64,000 nt of DNA from Cupriavidus consociatus (lineage in GTDB: Bacteria; Pseudomonadota; Gammaproteobacteria; Burkholderiales; Burkholderiaceae). Location of the stretch: assembly GCF_017814975.1 (NCBI RefSeq), contig NZ_JAGIQA010000005.1, forward strand, positions 1 through 64,000. The letters run 5' to 3'. Numbering within the stretch: position 1 is the first letter of the stretch; each line of letters starts with the position of its first letter. Position numbers and translations under genes: made by a program. Under the pieces are notes generated by a model, which searched no databases, had not been told where the DNA came from, and worked only from the letters and a program-made list of their open reading frames with translations. Of this stretch, positions 18,119 through 25,454 are shown one piece after another.

Positions 18119-18562
18119 TTACCCCTCCGGCCCTTCCCCCGGCCGCGTTGGCAACCGGACCATCCACACACTCACCCCCACCGCGCAAGCCAGCAGCGCC
18201 GCCGAAGCAACCGGCCGCCCCCGCAGCAGCCAGGCCGTGGTCCCCATCGACACCCACATCATTGTCAGCGCCAGGCACTTCGCCTTGAACGGGATGCTCC
18301 GATGCCGCTGCCAGTCGCTGACCAGCGGCCCGAAGCGCGGATGCCCCATCAGCCAGCCGTGGAAGCGCCGGGAACCGCGCGCGAAGCACGCCGCGGCCAG
18401 CAGCACGAACGGCGTGGTCGGCAGCACCGGCAGGAAGATCCCGATCACGCCCAGCAGCAGGCAGAGCCCGCCCAGCGCCACCCAGACGGCGCGCAGCGCG
18501 CGCTGGCGGTGGCTTAGCACGGCTTCAGGATCGGGCGAAAGGTCAGTGTCGGAAGGCCGCAA
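18119..18562 (-). CDS. DUF454 (YbaN) family membrane protein
   Basis: A 147-residue small inner-membrane protein. The DUF454 signature GGLCLLLGVIGIFLPVLPTTPFVLLAAACFARGS is at residues 31-64, followed by HGWLMGHPRFGPLVSDWQ and two more hydrophobic spans. Function is not established. It is convergent with the PaaK-like gene across the paired REP-like element, and transcribed after the flavoprotein gene with a hairpin in between. Confidence 0.88.
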   Translation of the reverse strand: MRPSDTDLSPDPEAVLSHRQRALRAVWVALGGLCLLLGVIGIFLPVLPTTPFVLLAAACFARGSRRFHGWLMGHPRFGPLVSDWQRHRSIPFKAKCLALTMMWVSMGTTAWLLRGRPVASAALLACAVGVSVWMVRLPTRPGEGPEG

Positions 18563-18573
18563 TGGTCGGACAA

Positions 18574-18590
18574 AGGGCCGCTAAGCGGCC
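18574..18590 (-). terminator. Hairpin between the flavoprotein and DUF454 genes
   Basis: Perfect 7-bp stem GGGCCGC/GCGGCCC with a 3-nt loop, followed on the minus strand by TTTG, 16 bp after the stop of the gene ending at 18607. The T tract is short, so termination may be partial. Confidence 0.45.
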
Positions 18591-18606
18591 CGCGGTAATG
18601 GATCGG

Positions 18607-19584
18607 TCAGCGCGAAATCCCCAGCCGCGCCTTGGCCGCATCGTACTCCGCTTTCATGCGCGCGACGATCTCGCCAGCGCTCGGGATGTCGTGGATCTGG
18701 CCCACGCCCTGGCCGGCGCCCCAGATGTCCTTCCACGCCTTGGCCTTGGAACTGCCGCTGGAGAAGTCCATCTTGGTCTTGTCGGCCACCGGCAGGTTGT
18801 CCGGGTCCAGGCCCGCGTTGCTGATGCTCTCGCGGATGTAGTTGCCGTGCACGCCGGTGAACAGGTTGGTGTAGACGATATCCGCGGCGGCCGAGCTGGT
18901 GATCGACTGCTTGTACGTTTCGGCAGCGTGCGCCTCCTGCGAGGCGATGAAGCGCGTGCCCACGTAGGCGAAGTCGGCACCCATGGCCTGCGCCGCCAGC
19001 ACCGCCTCGCCGGTGGCGATCGAGCCCGACAGCGCGATCGGGCCGTCGAAGATCTTGCGCACCTCGCCCACCAGCGCAAACGGCGACAGCATGCCGGCAT
19101 GGCCGCCGGCGCCGGCCGCGACCAGGATCAGGCCGTCGACGCCGGCCTCGATCGCCTTTTCGGCATGGCGCATGCTGATCACGTCGTGCAGCACGATGCC
19201 GCCGTAGCTGTGCACCGCATCGATCAGCTCCTTGGGCGGCGCGCGCAGCGAGGTGATGAACACCGGCACCTTGTGCTCGACGCAGACCTTGATGTCGTGC
19301 TCGAGCCGCGCGTTCGAGCCATGCACGATCTGGTTGACCGCGACCGGTCCCACCGGCGCGCCGGGGTTGGCAGCCTTGAACGCGGCCAGCTCGTCCTCGA
19401 TCTGCGTCAGCCACTCGTCGAGCAACTCCGCCGGGCGCGCATTGAGCGCGGGGAACGAACCGACGATGCCGGCCTTGCACTGCGCCAGCACCAACTCGGG
19501 ATAGCTGACGATGAACATGGGCGAGGCAATCACGGGCAGGGCCAGGTTCTGCAGGACCTGGGGCAGTTGCTTGGCGGCGGGCAT
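18607..19584 (-). CDS. NAD(P)H-dependent flavin oxidoreductase / nitronate monooxygenase family
   Basis: A 325-residue FMN-dependent TIM-barrel enzyme of the 2-nitropropane dioxygenase family. It shows PVIASPMFIVSYPEL at the N-terminus, the catalytic-region VLHDVISMRHAEKA, LVAAGAGGHAG and the phosphate-binding GSIATGEAVLAAQAMGADFAYVGT. It may oxidise alkyl nitronates, but many family members act as enoyl reductases or quinone reductases; the substrate is open. The ATG at 19584 has AGGAGACACC immediately upstream. A short palindrome lies 46 bp upstream. Confidence 0.88.
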   Translation of the reverse strand: MPAAKQLPQVLQNLALPVIASPMFIVSYPELVLAQCKAGIVGSFPALNARPAELLDEWLTQIEDELAAFKAANPGAPVGPVAVNQIVHGSNARLEHDIKVCVEHKVPVFITSLRAPPKELIDAVHSYGGIVLHDVISMRHAEKAIEAGVDGLILVAAGAGGHAGMLSPFALVGEVRKIFDGPIALSGSIATGEAVLAAQAMGADFAYVGTRFIASQEAHAAETYKQSITSSAAADIVYTNLFTGVHGNYIRESISNAGLDPDNLPVADKTKMDFSSGSSKAKAWKDIWGAGQGVGQIHDIPSAGEIVARMKAEYDAAKARLGISR

Positions 19585-19629
19585 GGTGTCTCCTGAACCA
19601 CTGGCGGGCACGCTGAAGGTGCCCTAAAT

Positions 19630-19641
19630 GAACGGTCGTTC
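19630..19641. promoter_or_regulatory. TetR-type palindrome upstream of the flavoprotein gene
   Basis: GAACG-GT-CGTTC is a perfect 5-bp inverted repeat 46 bp upstream of the start at 19584, next to TTATAGG. It resembles TetR-family operators of the GAACG...CGTTC class. No TetR gene is in the window. Confidence 0.4.
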
Positions 19642-19715
19642 GATTATAGGGAGTTTCTGGGGTGCGTCGCTAGAAGCCCAAGTCTATGCCGATCCTGCGC
19701 GCCATGGCAGGCGGG

Positions 19716-21146
19716 TCAGGCCGCGGGTAGCTCCAGCTCGGCCAGCGCGCCGCCGCCCGGCCGGTTGGCCAGCCTCACGCTGCCATGATGCAGCGCCGCC
19801 ACCTCGCGCGCAAAGCACAGTCCCAGGCCAGTGCTCTTGTCGGCCCCTTGCGGGCGCGGCAGCGAGTAGAAGCGTTCGAACACGCGCGGCAGCGCGTAGT
19901 CGGGGATGCCGGGGCCGTGGTCGGCCACCGTGATCGCCAGCTGCGCACCGCGCCGTTCCAGCGCTACCCCGATGGCGCTGTGCTGGGGCGCGAAGTCGAT
20001 GGCGTTTTCCAGGAGGTTGGCGATGGCCTGGCGCAGCAGGAACGGGTCGCCCGCCACCATGTCGGGGCCTGGCGGCGCTTCCAGCCGCAGTGTCACGCCG
20101 CGCTGCCGCGCGCGCGGCTCCAGCTCGGCGCACAGCTGCACCAGCAGTTCGCCCAGGCGCACCGGCTCGCGGGTTTCCAACCGTTGCCGTTGTTCTACCT
20201 CCGCCAGCGCCAGCAGCTTGCGGATCATGGTTTCCAGCCGGCCCGACTGCGCGCGGATGTTGGCGACGAAGCGCGCCCGGTCCGTCGCCGGCATGTCTTC
20301 CTGCAGCAGCTCGGCGGCGCCGCCGATCGCCGCCAGCGGGCTCTTCATCTCGTGTGTCAGCGTGTGGATGTAGTGCTCGACATATTGCTTGTCTTCGAGC
20401 CGCTCGCGCATGCCCTGCACCGCGCGGCCGAGCTCAGCCAGCTCGCTGGCGCCGCGCAGCGGCATCTCGGCGCGCTCGCCGGCGGCCACCGCCCGCGCAT
20501 AGCCGCGCAGCTGGCGCAGGCCACGCACCAGCCACAGCGTGCAGGCCACGCCGATCACGCACGCGGTGCCGATCAGCAGCCCGCCGTACAGCAGGATGCG
20601 GTGCTGGCTGCGCGCGATGAAGGGCGCCATCGCGGCATTGGGCTTGGCCACGGTGAGCGCGCCGATGATGCGATCGCCATCACGTATGGGGGCGGCCACA
20701 TACATCACGGTGCTGGCCTCGTCCTCAGGATCGCTGCGCGTGCTGCGCGCGCCGTACTGGCCGCGCAGCGTCAGGTAGACATCGTTCCAGCGCGAGTAGT
20801 CGCGGCCCAGGTCGGTGCCGGTGGAGTCGTAGCGGACGATGCCGCCGGCGTCGGTGACATAGACGCGGTAGCCGATGCTGTCCTTGTGCAGGCCCCATAC
20901 GTCGGCATTGACCGGCGCCTCGCGCAGCGCCGCCATGCGCCGCGCGAAGTCGCCGTCGGCGATGCGCCCGGCCTTCATGTCGTCCGCGGCGAGCGCGGCC
21001 AGCACGTGGGCGGTGTCGATCAGCGTGTCTTCCATCGCCTGCCGCACGCCAGGCTTGACCTCCTGCACGAACACGCGCAGCGTCAGCACCGTCGCCAGGC
21101 CGACGATCAGGAAGAAGCCGAAGAAGATGCGCAGCCCGATCCGCAT
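19716..21146 (-). CDS. creC: Sensor histidine kinase CreC
   Basis: A 476-residue membrane sensor kinase matching E. coli CreC in length and N-terminal pattern (MRIGLRIFFGFFLIVGLATVL, then FVQEVKPGVRQAMEDTLIDTAHVLAALA). One N-terminal span, a periplasmic domain to about residue 190, a second span, HAMP, the H-box HTLTHEMKSPLAAIGG (about residues 262-277) and an ATPase domain with ENAIDFAP and TGLGLCFAREVA. The ATG at 21146 is 7 bp after the creB stop; the frame extends upstream within creB but lacks family similarity. Confidence 0.92.
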   Translation of the reverse strand: MRIGLRIFFGFFLIVGLATVLTLRVFVQEVKPGVRQAMEDTLIDTAHVLAALAADDMKAGRIADGDFARRMAALREAPVNADVWGLHKDSIGYRVYVTDAGGIVRYDSTGTDLGRDYSRWNDVYLTLRGQYGARSTRSDPEDEASTVMYVAAPIRDGDRIIGALTVAKPNAAMAPFIARSQHRILLYGGLLIGTACVIGVACTLWLVRGLRQLRGYARAVAAGERAEMPLRGASELAELGRAVQGMRERLEDKQYVEHYIHTLTHEMKSPLAAIGGAAELLQEDMPATDRARFVANIRAQSGRLETMIRKLLALAEVEQRQRLETREPVRLGELLVQLCAELEPRARQRGVTLRLEAPPGPDMVAGDPFLLRQAIANLLENAIDFAPQHSAIGVALERRGAQLAITVADHGPGIPDYALPRVFERFYSLPRPQGADKSTGLGLCFAREVAALHHGSVRLANRPGGGALAELELPAA

Positions 21147-21153
21147 GGCGCGC

Positions 21154-21855
21154 TCAGGCCTGCATGGGATCGAGCGAATAGCCCATGCCGCGGTGCGTGC
21201 GGATGCGCTCCGCGCCTTCGCCTTCCGGGGTGGCGTCGCGCAGCTTGGCGCGCAGCGTCTTGACATGGGTGTCGACGGTGCGGTCGCTGGTGTCGAGCGC
21301 ATCCTGCCAGACCAGTTCCATCAGCTGCGCGCGGGTGTAGATGCGGCCCGGGTGTGCCACCAGCAGCGCCAGCAGCAGGTATTCGTAACGGGTCAGGTCC
21401 AGCCAGCGGCCGCGGTAGGCCAGCCGTGCGCCGTCGGCGTCGTGAGTGAAGCCCGAGTCGGTGGCAGCGGGTGCGGGTGCGGCGCCGCCGCGCGCGCGGC
21501 GCAGGATGGCGCGCACCCGCGCAGCCAGCTCGCGCGGCGAGAACGGCTTGACCACGTAGTCGTCGGCACCGATCTCCAGGCCGACGATGCGGTCGATCTC
21601 TTCATGGCGCGCAGTCAGGAAGATCACCGGCACATCGCAGAAGGTGCGCAGCGTGCGGCAGACCTCGAAGCCGTTCACATCGGGCAGGCCCACGTCCAGG
21701 ATCACCAGGTCGGCCGCGTCGGCGCGCATCCGGGCCAGCGCGGCGCTGCCAAGCGTGCAGTGCTCGGCCTGCATGCCATCGGTGCGCAGGGCGTAGAGGA
21801 TGGTGTCGGCGATGGCCTGCTCGTCTTCCACCACCAGGATGCGCGGTTGTTCCAT
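21154..21855 (-). CDS. creB: Response regulator CreB (OmpR family)
   Basis: A 233-residue response regulator. The receiver has the acidic pocket E10-D11, phospho-acceptor D54 in VILDVGLPDVNGFE and the conserved lysine in VVKPFSPRELAARVR. The OmpR-type winged helix follows (LDLTRYEYLLLALLVAHPG...YTRAQLMELVW...RTVDTHVKTLRAKLRD). The receiver pattern matches E. coli CreB, which responds to carbon source and growth phase and controls cre-tag genes. It is cotranscribed with creC and preceded by the FAD oxidoreductase with a 19-bp gap. Confidence 0.92.
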   Translation of the reverse strand: MEQPRILVVEDEQAIADTILYALRTDGMQAEHCTLGSAALARMRADAADLVILDVGLPDVNGFEVCRTLRTFCDVPVIFLTARHEEIDRIVGLEIGADDYVVKPFSPRELAARVRAILRRARGGAAPAPAATDSGFTHDADGARLAYRGRWLDLTRYEYLLLALLVAHPGRIYTRAQLMELVWQDALDTSDRTVDTHVKTLRAKLRDATPEGEGAERIRTHRGMGYSLDPMQA

Positions 21856-21874
21856 GCCGGCATTCTAGTCCACG

Positions 21875-23002
21875 TCAGAGGCTGGGCACGGTGCGCGGCG
21901 GCGGCGCGGCCTGGTCGCCGCGGCGCTTGTGGAAATAGATCTGCTCGGCGGCCCAGCGCAGCGGCGGTGAATACAGCATTAGGTCGAAGGGCCAGTCGCA
22001 CTGGAAGCGGTCGAACATCCAGCGCAGCGCTCGCTTGCCGCGAAAGCGTGGCGCGCTGACGGTGGCGACGGCTTCCGGCGCCGGGCCGTTGTGCAGCAGG
22101 TGATCGGCGATGGCGTTGCCGATGGATTCGCCATGGGCAAAGGCGTAGTGGATGCCGCCGGCGGTCAGCGGCGAGACGATGCCGGCGGCGTCGCCGGTCA
22201 GGATCACGCCGTCGCGCGCGAGTGGCATGGCGGGGCCGCCGCATGGGATCAGGCCGGCGCGCGTGGCGGCGGGCCGCGTCAGTTCGGGCAGGCCGGCGCG
22301 GGTGCGTATATGGGCGAGCAGGCCGTCGAGGTCGGTGGCGCGGCCGTGACGGGGCAGGTAGCGGAGTGCCAGGCCGGCCTGGACGCCGGTGGGGTTCTGT
22401 GCGATCCAGCCTATGTAGCCGGGCGCGAAGCGGCGGGTGATGAAGCAATGGAGCATGGCGGGATCGGGGAGGGACAGGCCGGGGAATTCGTATTCGATGC
22501 CATACAGGAAATTGTGCGTGTGGCCCAGGCCTGCGCATTGCGCCACGCGTGATTTGGCGCCGTCGGCGCCGATCAGGTAACGGGTGGTGCCGACGCCGGT
22601 CACGTGCCAGCCGCCGCGGCTCGGCACGGCGCGGACAAAGGCCTGGCCGAGCCGCAACAGTGCGCCGTGGCGCACCAGCTCGGTGGCCAGCCAGCGCATC
22701 AGGCTGGGGGTATCAGTGGTGTGGAAGTAGTAGCCTGGGGCAGCCAGGTCAACGCTGCGCAGGCGTGGAGAGTAGAGTCGCACGCGGTTGACGCGGTGTA
22801 TGCAGTCGGCGGGGGCGCGGCCCAGCCAGGTTTGTTCGATGGCTTCCTTGACGAGGATGCCGGTGGTGTGGAGTTTCTCGCCTGGGTCGGGTTTGCGTTC
22901 GAGGACCAGGACGCGCAGGCCGGCGCGGGCGGCGGCCAGGGCGCAGGCTGCGCCGGCGAAGCTGGCGCCGGATACTACGAGGTCATAGTCGAAGGTTGGC
23001 AT
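21875..23002 (-). CDS. FAD-dependent oxidoreductase, geranylgeranyl reductase-like
   Basis: A 375-residue flavoprotein. The N-terminal dinucleotide-binding motif reads GASFAGAACALAAARAG (about residues 12-28), followed by ERKPDPGEKLHTTGI. A second FAD motif, DGVILTGDAAGIVSPLTAGGIHYAF, is near residues 264-288. The DAAG/LTAGGI form is typical of the geranylgeranyl reductase/halogenase-like group acting on prenyl or lipid substrates. The substrate is unknown. It is probably the first gene of an operon with creB and creC, an uncommon partner for that sensor pair. Confidence 0.85.
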   Translation of the reverse strand: MPTFDYDLVVSGASFAGAACALAAARAGLRVLVLERKPDPGEKLHTTGILVKEAIEQTWLGRAPADCIHRVNRVRLYSPRLRSVDLAAPGYYFHTTDTPSLMRWLATELVRHGALLRLGQAFVRAVPSRGGWHVTGVGTTRYLIGADGAKSRVAQCAGLGHTHNFLYGIEYEFPGLSLPDPAMLHCFITRRFAPGYIGWIAQNPTGVQAGLALRYLPRHGRATDLDGLLAHIRTRAGLPELTRPAATRAGLIPCGGPAMPLARDGVILTGDAAGIVSPLTAGGIHYAFAHGESIGNAIADHLLHNGPAPEAVATVSAPRFRGKRALRWMFDRFQCDWPFDLMLYSPPLRWAAEQIYFHKRRGDQAAPPPRTVPSL

Positions 23003-23115
23003 GTTGGAGTGGCTTCTTGGTGAAGGGGACTCCAGTGTGGTGTTGCCGGGTGAGGGGAATGTGGGGTGGATGTGAAGTGGGTGGCGAATTTTGCGGCTGT
23101 GGCTCGTTGTTTTTG

Positions 23116-23930
23116 GTGACAGGCTGTCGGCTTTTGAAGCTGTGTTGTCGCCGTTGATGACATGCTGTCGGCCGTTGAACCGCCTGGTTCCGCCCTCCTG
23201 GGCGGGTCACTTTTTGTCCGAGCGACAAAAAGTAACCAAAAAGCGCGTTTGCGGCCCTGCGGGCCGGCCACTCTTATCGTAGTGTGCGGGGGCATTCGAA
23301 CGGGGCTTTGCTTCGTTGCAGAGCGGGGCTGCCTGACGCCTTGGTGCGCCACGGTGGCTCGGGGGTTGACGCGATGTTTGGACGAGCCCAGAGCTGTGGG
23401 TGGCCCCTGCTGCTGGCGGCATGGTAGGAACGCCTACGGCTGCGCTGCGCGCCGGCCCTAAAGGCACGGTTGCCGCCCACGTCCTCGCCCGGCTTCAGGC
23501 CCTGCGTCTTTCCCGACGGCGCTGTGCGAGCGCAGCGACGTGCTCCGTGCCTGAGCCCCCGACCTACGATACTGAGCGCGCGCAGCGCAGCCGTAGGCGT
23601 CCTCGCGTTGACGCCGGCAGCAGGCGGCCTACGCCCGGCATGGGGATCGTTCAATGGTGGGTCGACGCAGCCACTATCCCAGACTCACTTGGCGTAGCAG
23701 GTTCGAACCACTGGCTACATCGAACGGAAATCACCACCGCCCGAACCACCCACACCGCCAACTTGATAGCCAGCCGCTAAGGCGACGCGCTTTTTGGTTA
23801 CTTTTTGTCGCTCGGACAAAAAGTGACCCGCCCAGGAGGGCGGAACCAGGCGGTTCAACAGCCGACAGCACGTCATCAACAGCGGCGATAGCAGGCGGTT
23901 CAACAGCCGGCAGCATGTCACCAACAGCGA
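23116..23930. repeat. Nested inverted-repeat block in a gene-free 1.1-kb gap
   Basis: The stretch 23003-24116 has no convincing gene. About 95 bp at 23152-23247 is repeated nearly perfectly in inverse at 23786-23881. Each arm contains a hairpin (CACTTTTTGTC ... GACAAAAAGT) and GGGCGGGTCAC. Outside each arm a roughly 38-bp unit (AGGCGGTTCAACAGCC ... ATCAACAGCG) is repeated: right copies at 23849-23886 and 23893-23930, left copies at about 23143-23185 and a degenerate one at 23116-23140. Inside, a second imperfect inverted pair shares ACGCCTACGGCTGCGCTGCG (about 23406-23455 and 23575-23626). No transposase frame or target duplication is evident. Confidence 0.8.
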
Positions 23931-23961
23931 CCACATTCGCCAAGCCAAAATCAGCCCACAC

Positions 23962-23990
23962 AAAAAAAACGCCCCGCTACACGCGGGGCC
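23962..23990 (-). terminator. Terminator downstream of dctD
   Basis: On the minus strand, a perfect 7-bp GCCCCGC/GCGGGGC stem with a 5-nt loop is followed by CG and a run of eight T. It lies about 127 bp after the dctD stop and terminates the dctBD transcript. Confidence 0.8.
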
Positions 23991-24116
23991 ATCAATTACC
24001 ACGAAGACTGATACAGCCGGCAGGGCACCTGCCAATGCCACAACCGCATCCGAAGCATAGAAAACCAATGTGACGCCCACATGGCAACAAGGTGAACAGC
24101 CAATGACAGCCCAGAA

Positions 24117-25454
24117 TCAAAGCCCATACCGCTTGATCTTGTCATACAGCGTAGCCTTGCCAACCTGCAGCAAATCAGCCGCCTGGCTGACGGCGCCCCC
24201 CGTTCGCGCCAGCGCATCGGCAATCACCGCACGCTCATACCGCTCCATCCGCTCCCGCAGCGGCGCGCTCTCGTCGGACGCCGCAGCATGCGCACCTGCC
24301 TGCCCTCCCTCCGGCACCCCCAACACCAGCCGGTCCGCCGCATTGCGCAGCTCCCGCACATTCCCTGGCCAGGGCCGCTGCTGCAGCCCCTGCCGCTGCG
24401 CCTCCGACAAGATTGGCGCCGGGCGCTGATAACGCACTGCCGCCACCAGCATGAAATGCTCGAACAACGCCACGATATCCTCGCGCCGCTCCCGCAAGGG
24501 CGGCAGCGCGATCGTGACCACGTTCAGCCGGTAATAGAGGTCCTCACGAAACGAACCTTGGGCCACCAGCGCATCCATATCCCCCTTCGCTGCCGCCACG
24601 ATCCGCACATCGATCTTCACCGACGCATTCGACCCCAGCCGCTCGAGCGTCCCTTCCTGCAGCACCCGCAACAGCTTGACCTGCAGCGCCAGCGGCATGC
24701 TTTCGATCTCATCGAGAAACAGCGTCCCGCCCGAAGCATGCTCCAGCTTGCCGATGCGTCGCTTGCCCGCGCCGGTGAAAGCACCAGCCTCATGCCCGAA
24801 CATCTCGCTCTCGAAGATGGCCTCGGGCACCGCACCACAGTTCAGCGCGATAAAAGGCCCCTCGGCGCGGCCGGACAACGCATGCAGGCTGCGCGCCACC
24901 AGTTCCTTGCCGGTGCCGGTCTCGCCGTTGATCATCACCGGCACGTCCGTCGGGGCCACGTTGGCAACCAGCGCCCGCACCTGCTCGATCGCCGGCGAAC
25001 GCCCGATGATCCGCGTACCCGCCGCGGGACCCGCCAACTCGCGCCGCAACGCCTGGTTCTCCAGTTCGAGCGCGCGCCGCTCAAGCGCGCGACGGACGGT
25101 GTCGGTCAGGCGGTCAGCCCCGAACGGCTTCTCGATAAAGTCATACGCGCCTTCGCGCATCGCCTGCACGGCCATCGTGATATCGCCATGCCCCGTCACC
25201 AGCACCACCGGCACGCCCGGCGCCGCATTGCGGCAGTGCTGCAGCAGGTCTAGCCCGCTGGCGCCGGGCAATCGCACATCGGTCACCAGCACGCCGGGAA
25301 AGCCCGCATGCAGATGCGGCATGGCGGCTTCGGCAGATGGCAGCGCCAGCACGGTAAAGCCCGCAAGCTCGAGGCTTTGCGCGGTAGCCTGCCGCACCAG
25401 CGGCTCGTCTTCGACAAACAGGACACGCAGACCGTCTTGCATGGCAATGCTCAT
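24117..25454 (-). CDS. dctD: Sigma-54-dependent response regulator DctD
   Basis: A 445-residue NtrC-family activator. Receiver domain: acidic pocket E15-D16, phospho-acceptor D59 in VTDVRLPG. AAA+ domain: Walker A GETGTGKE, the sigma-54 contact loop GAFTGA and Walker B GGTLFLDEIE. C-terminal Fis-type helix-turn-helix: GGAVSQAADLLQVGKATLYDKIKRYGL. It should activate sigma-54 transcription of the C4-dicarboxylate transporter gene dctA, whose promoter and upstream palindromes are visible nearby. The first 4 bases (ATGA) overlap the dctB stop, so the pair is translationally coupled. Confidence 0.95.
   Translation of the reverse strand: MSIAMQDGLRVLFVEDEPLVRQATAQSLELAGFTVLALPSAEAAMPHLHAGFPGVLVTDVRLPGASGLDLLQHCRNAAPGVPVVLVTGHGDITMAVQAMREGAYDFIEKPFGADRLTDTVRRALERRALELENQALRRELAGPAAGTRIIGRSPAIEQVRALVANVAPTDVPVMINGETGTGKELVARSLHALSGRAEGPFIALNCGAVPEAIFESEMFGHEAGAFTGAGKRRIGKLEHASGGTLFLDEIESMPLALQVKLLRVLQEGTLERLGSNASVKIDVRIVAAAKGDMDALVAQGSFREDLYYRLNVVTIALPPLRERREDIVALFEHFMLVAAVRYQRPAPILSEAQRQGLQQRPWPGNVRELRNAADRLVLGVPEGGQAGAHAAASDESAPLRERMERYERAVIADALARTGGAVSQAADLLQVGKATLYDKIKRYGL

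Noticed and set aside
23700..23709. GGTTCGAACC resembling the T-arm of a tRNA
   Set aside because: The flanks do not form a T-stem or acceptor stem, and no anticodon arm can be drawn upstream.
23715..24080. A possible small membrane protein on the minus strand next to dctD
   Set aside because: The frame runs through the dctBD terminator and the repeated units, so it is an accident of repeat composition.
23003..24116. Insertion sequence in the repeat block
   Set aside because: Inverted arms are present, but no frame shows a DDE or tyrosine transposase motif, and no flanking target duplication is visible.
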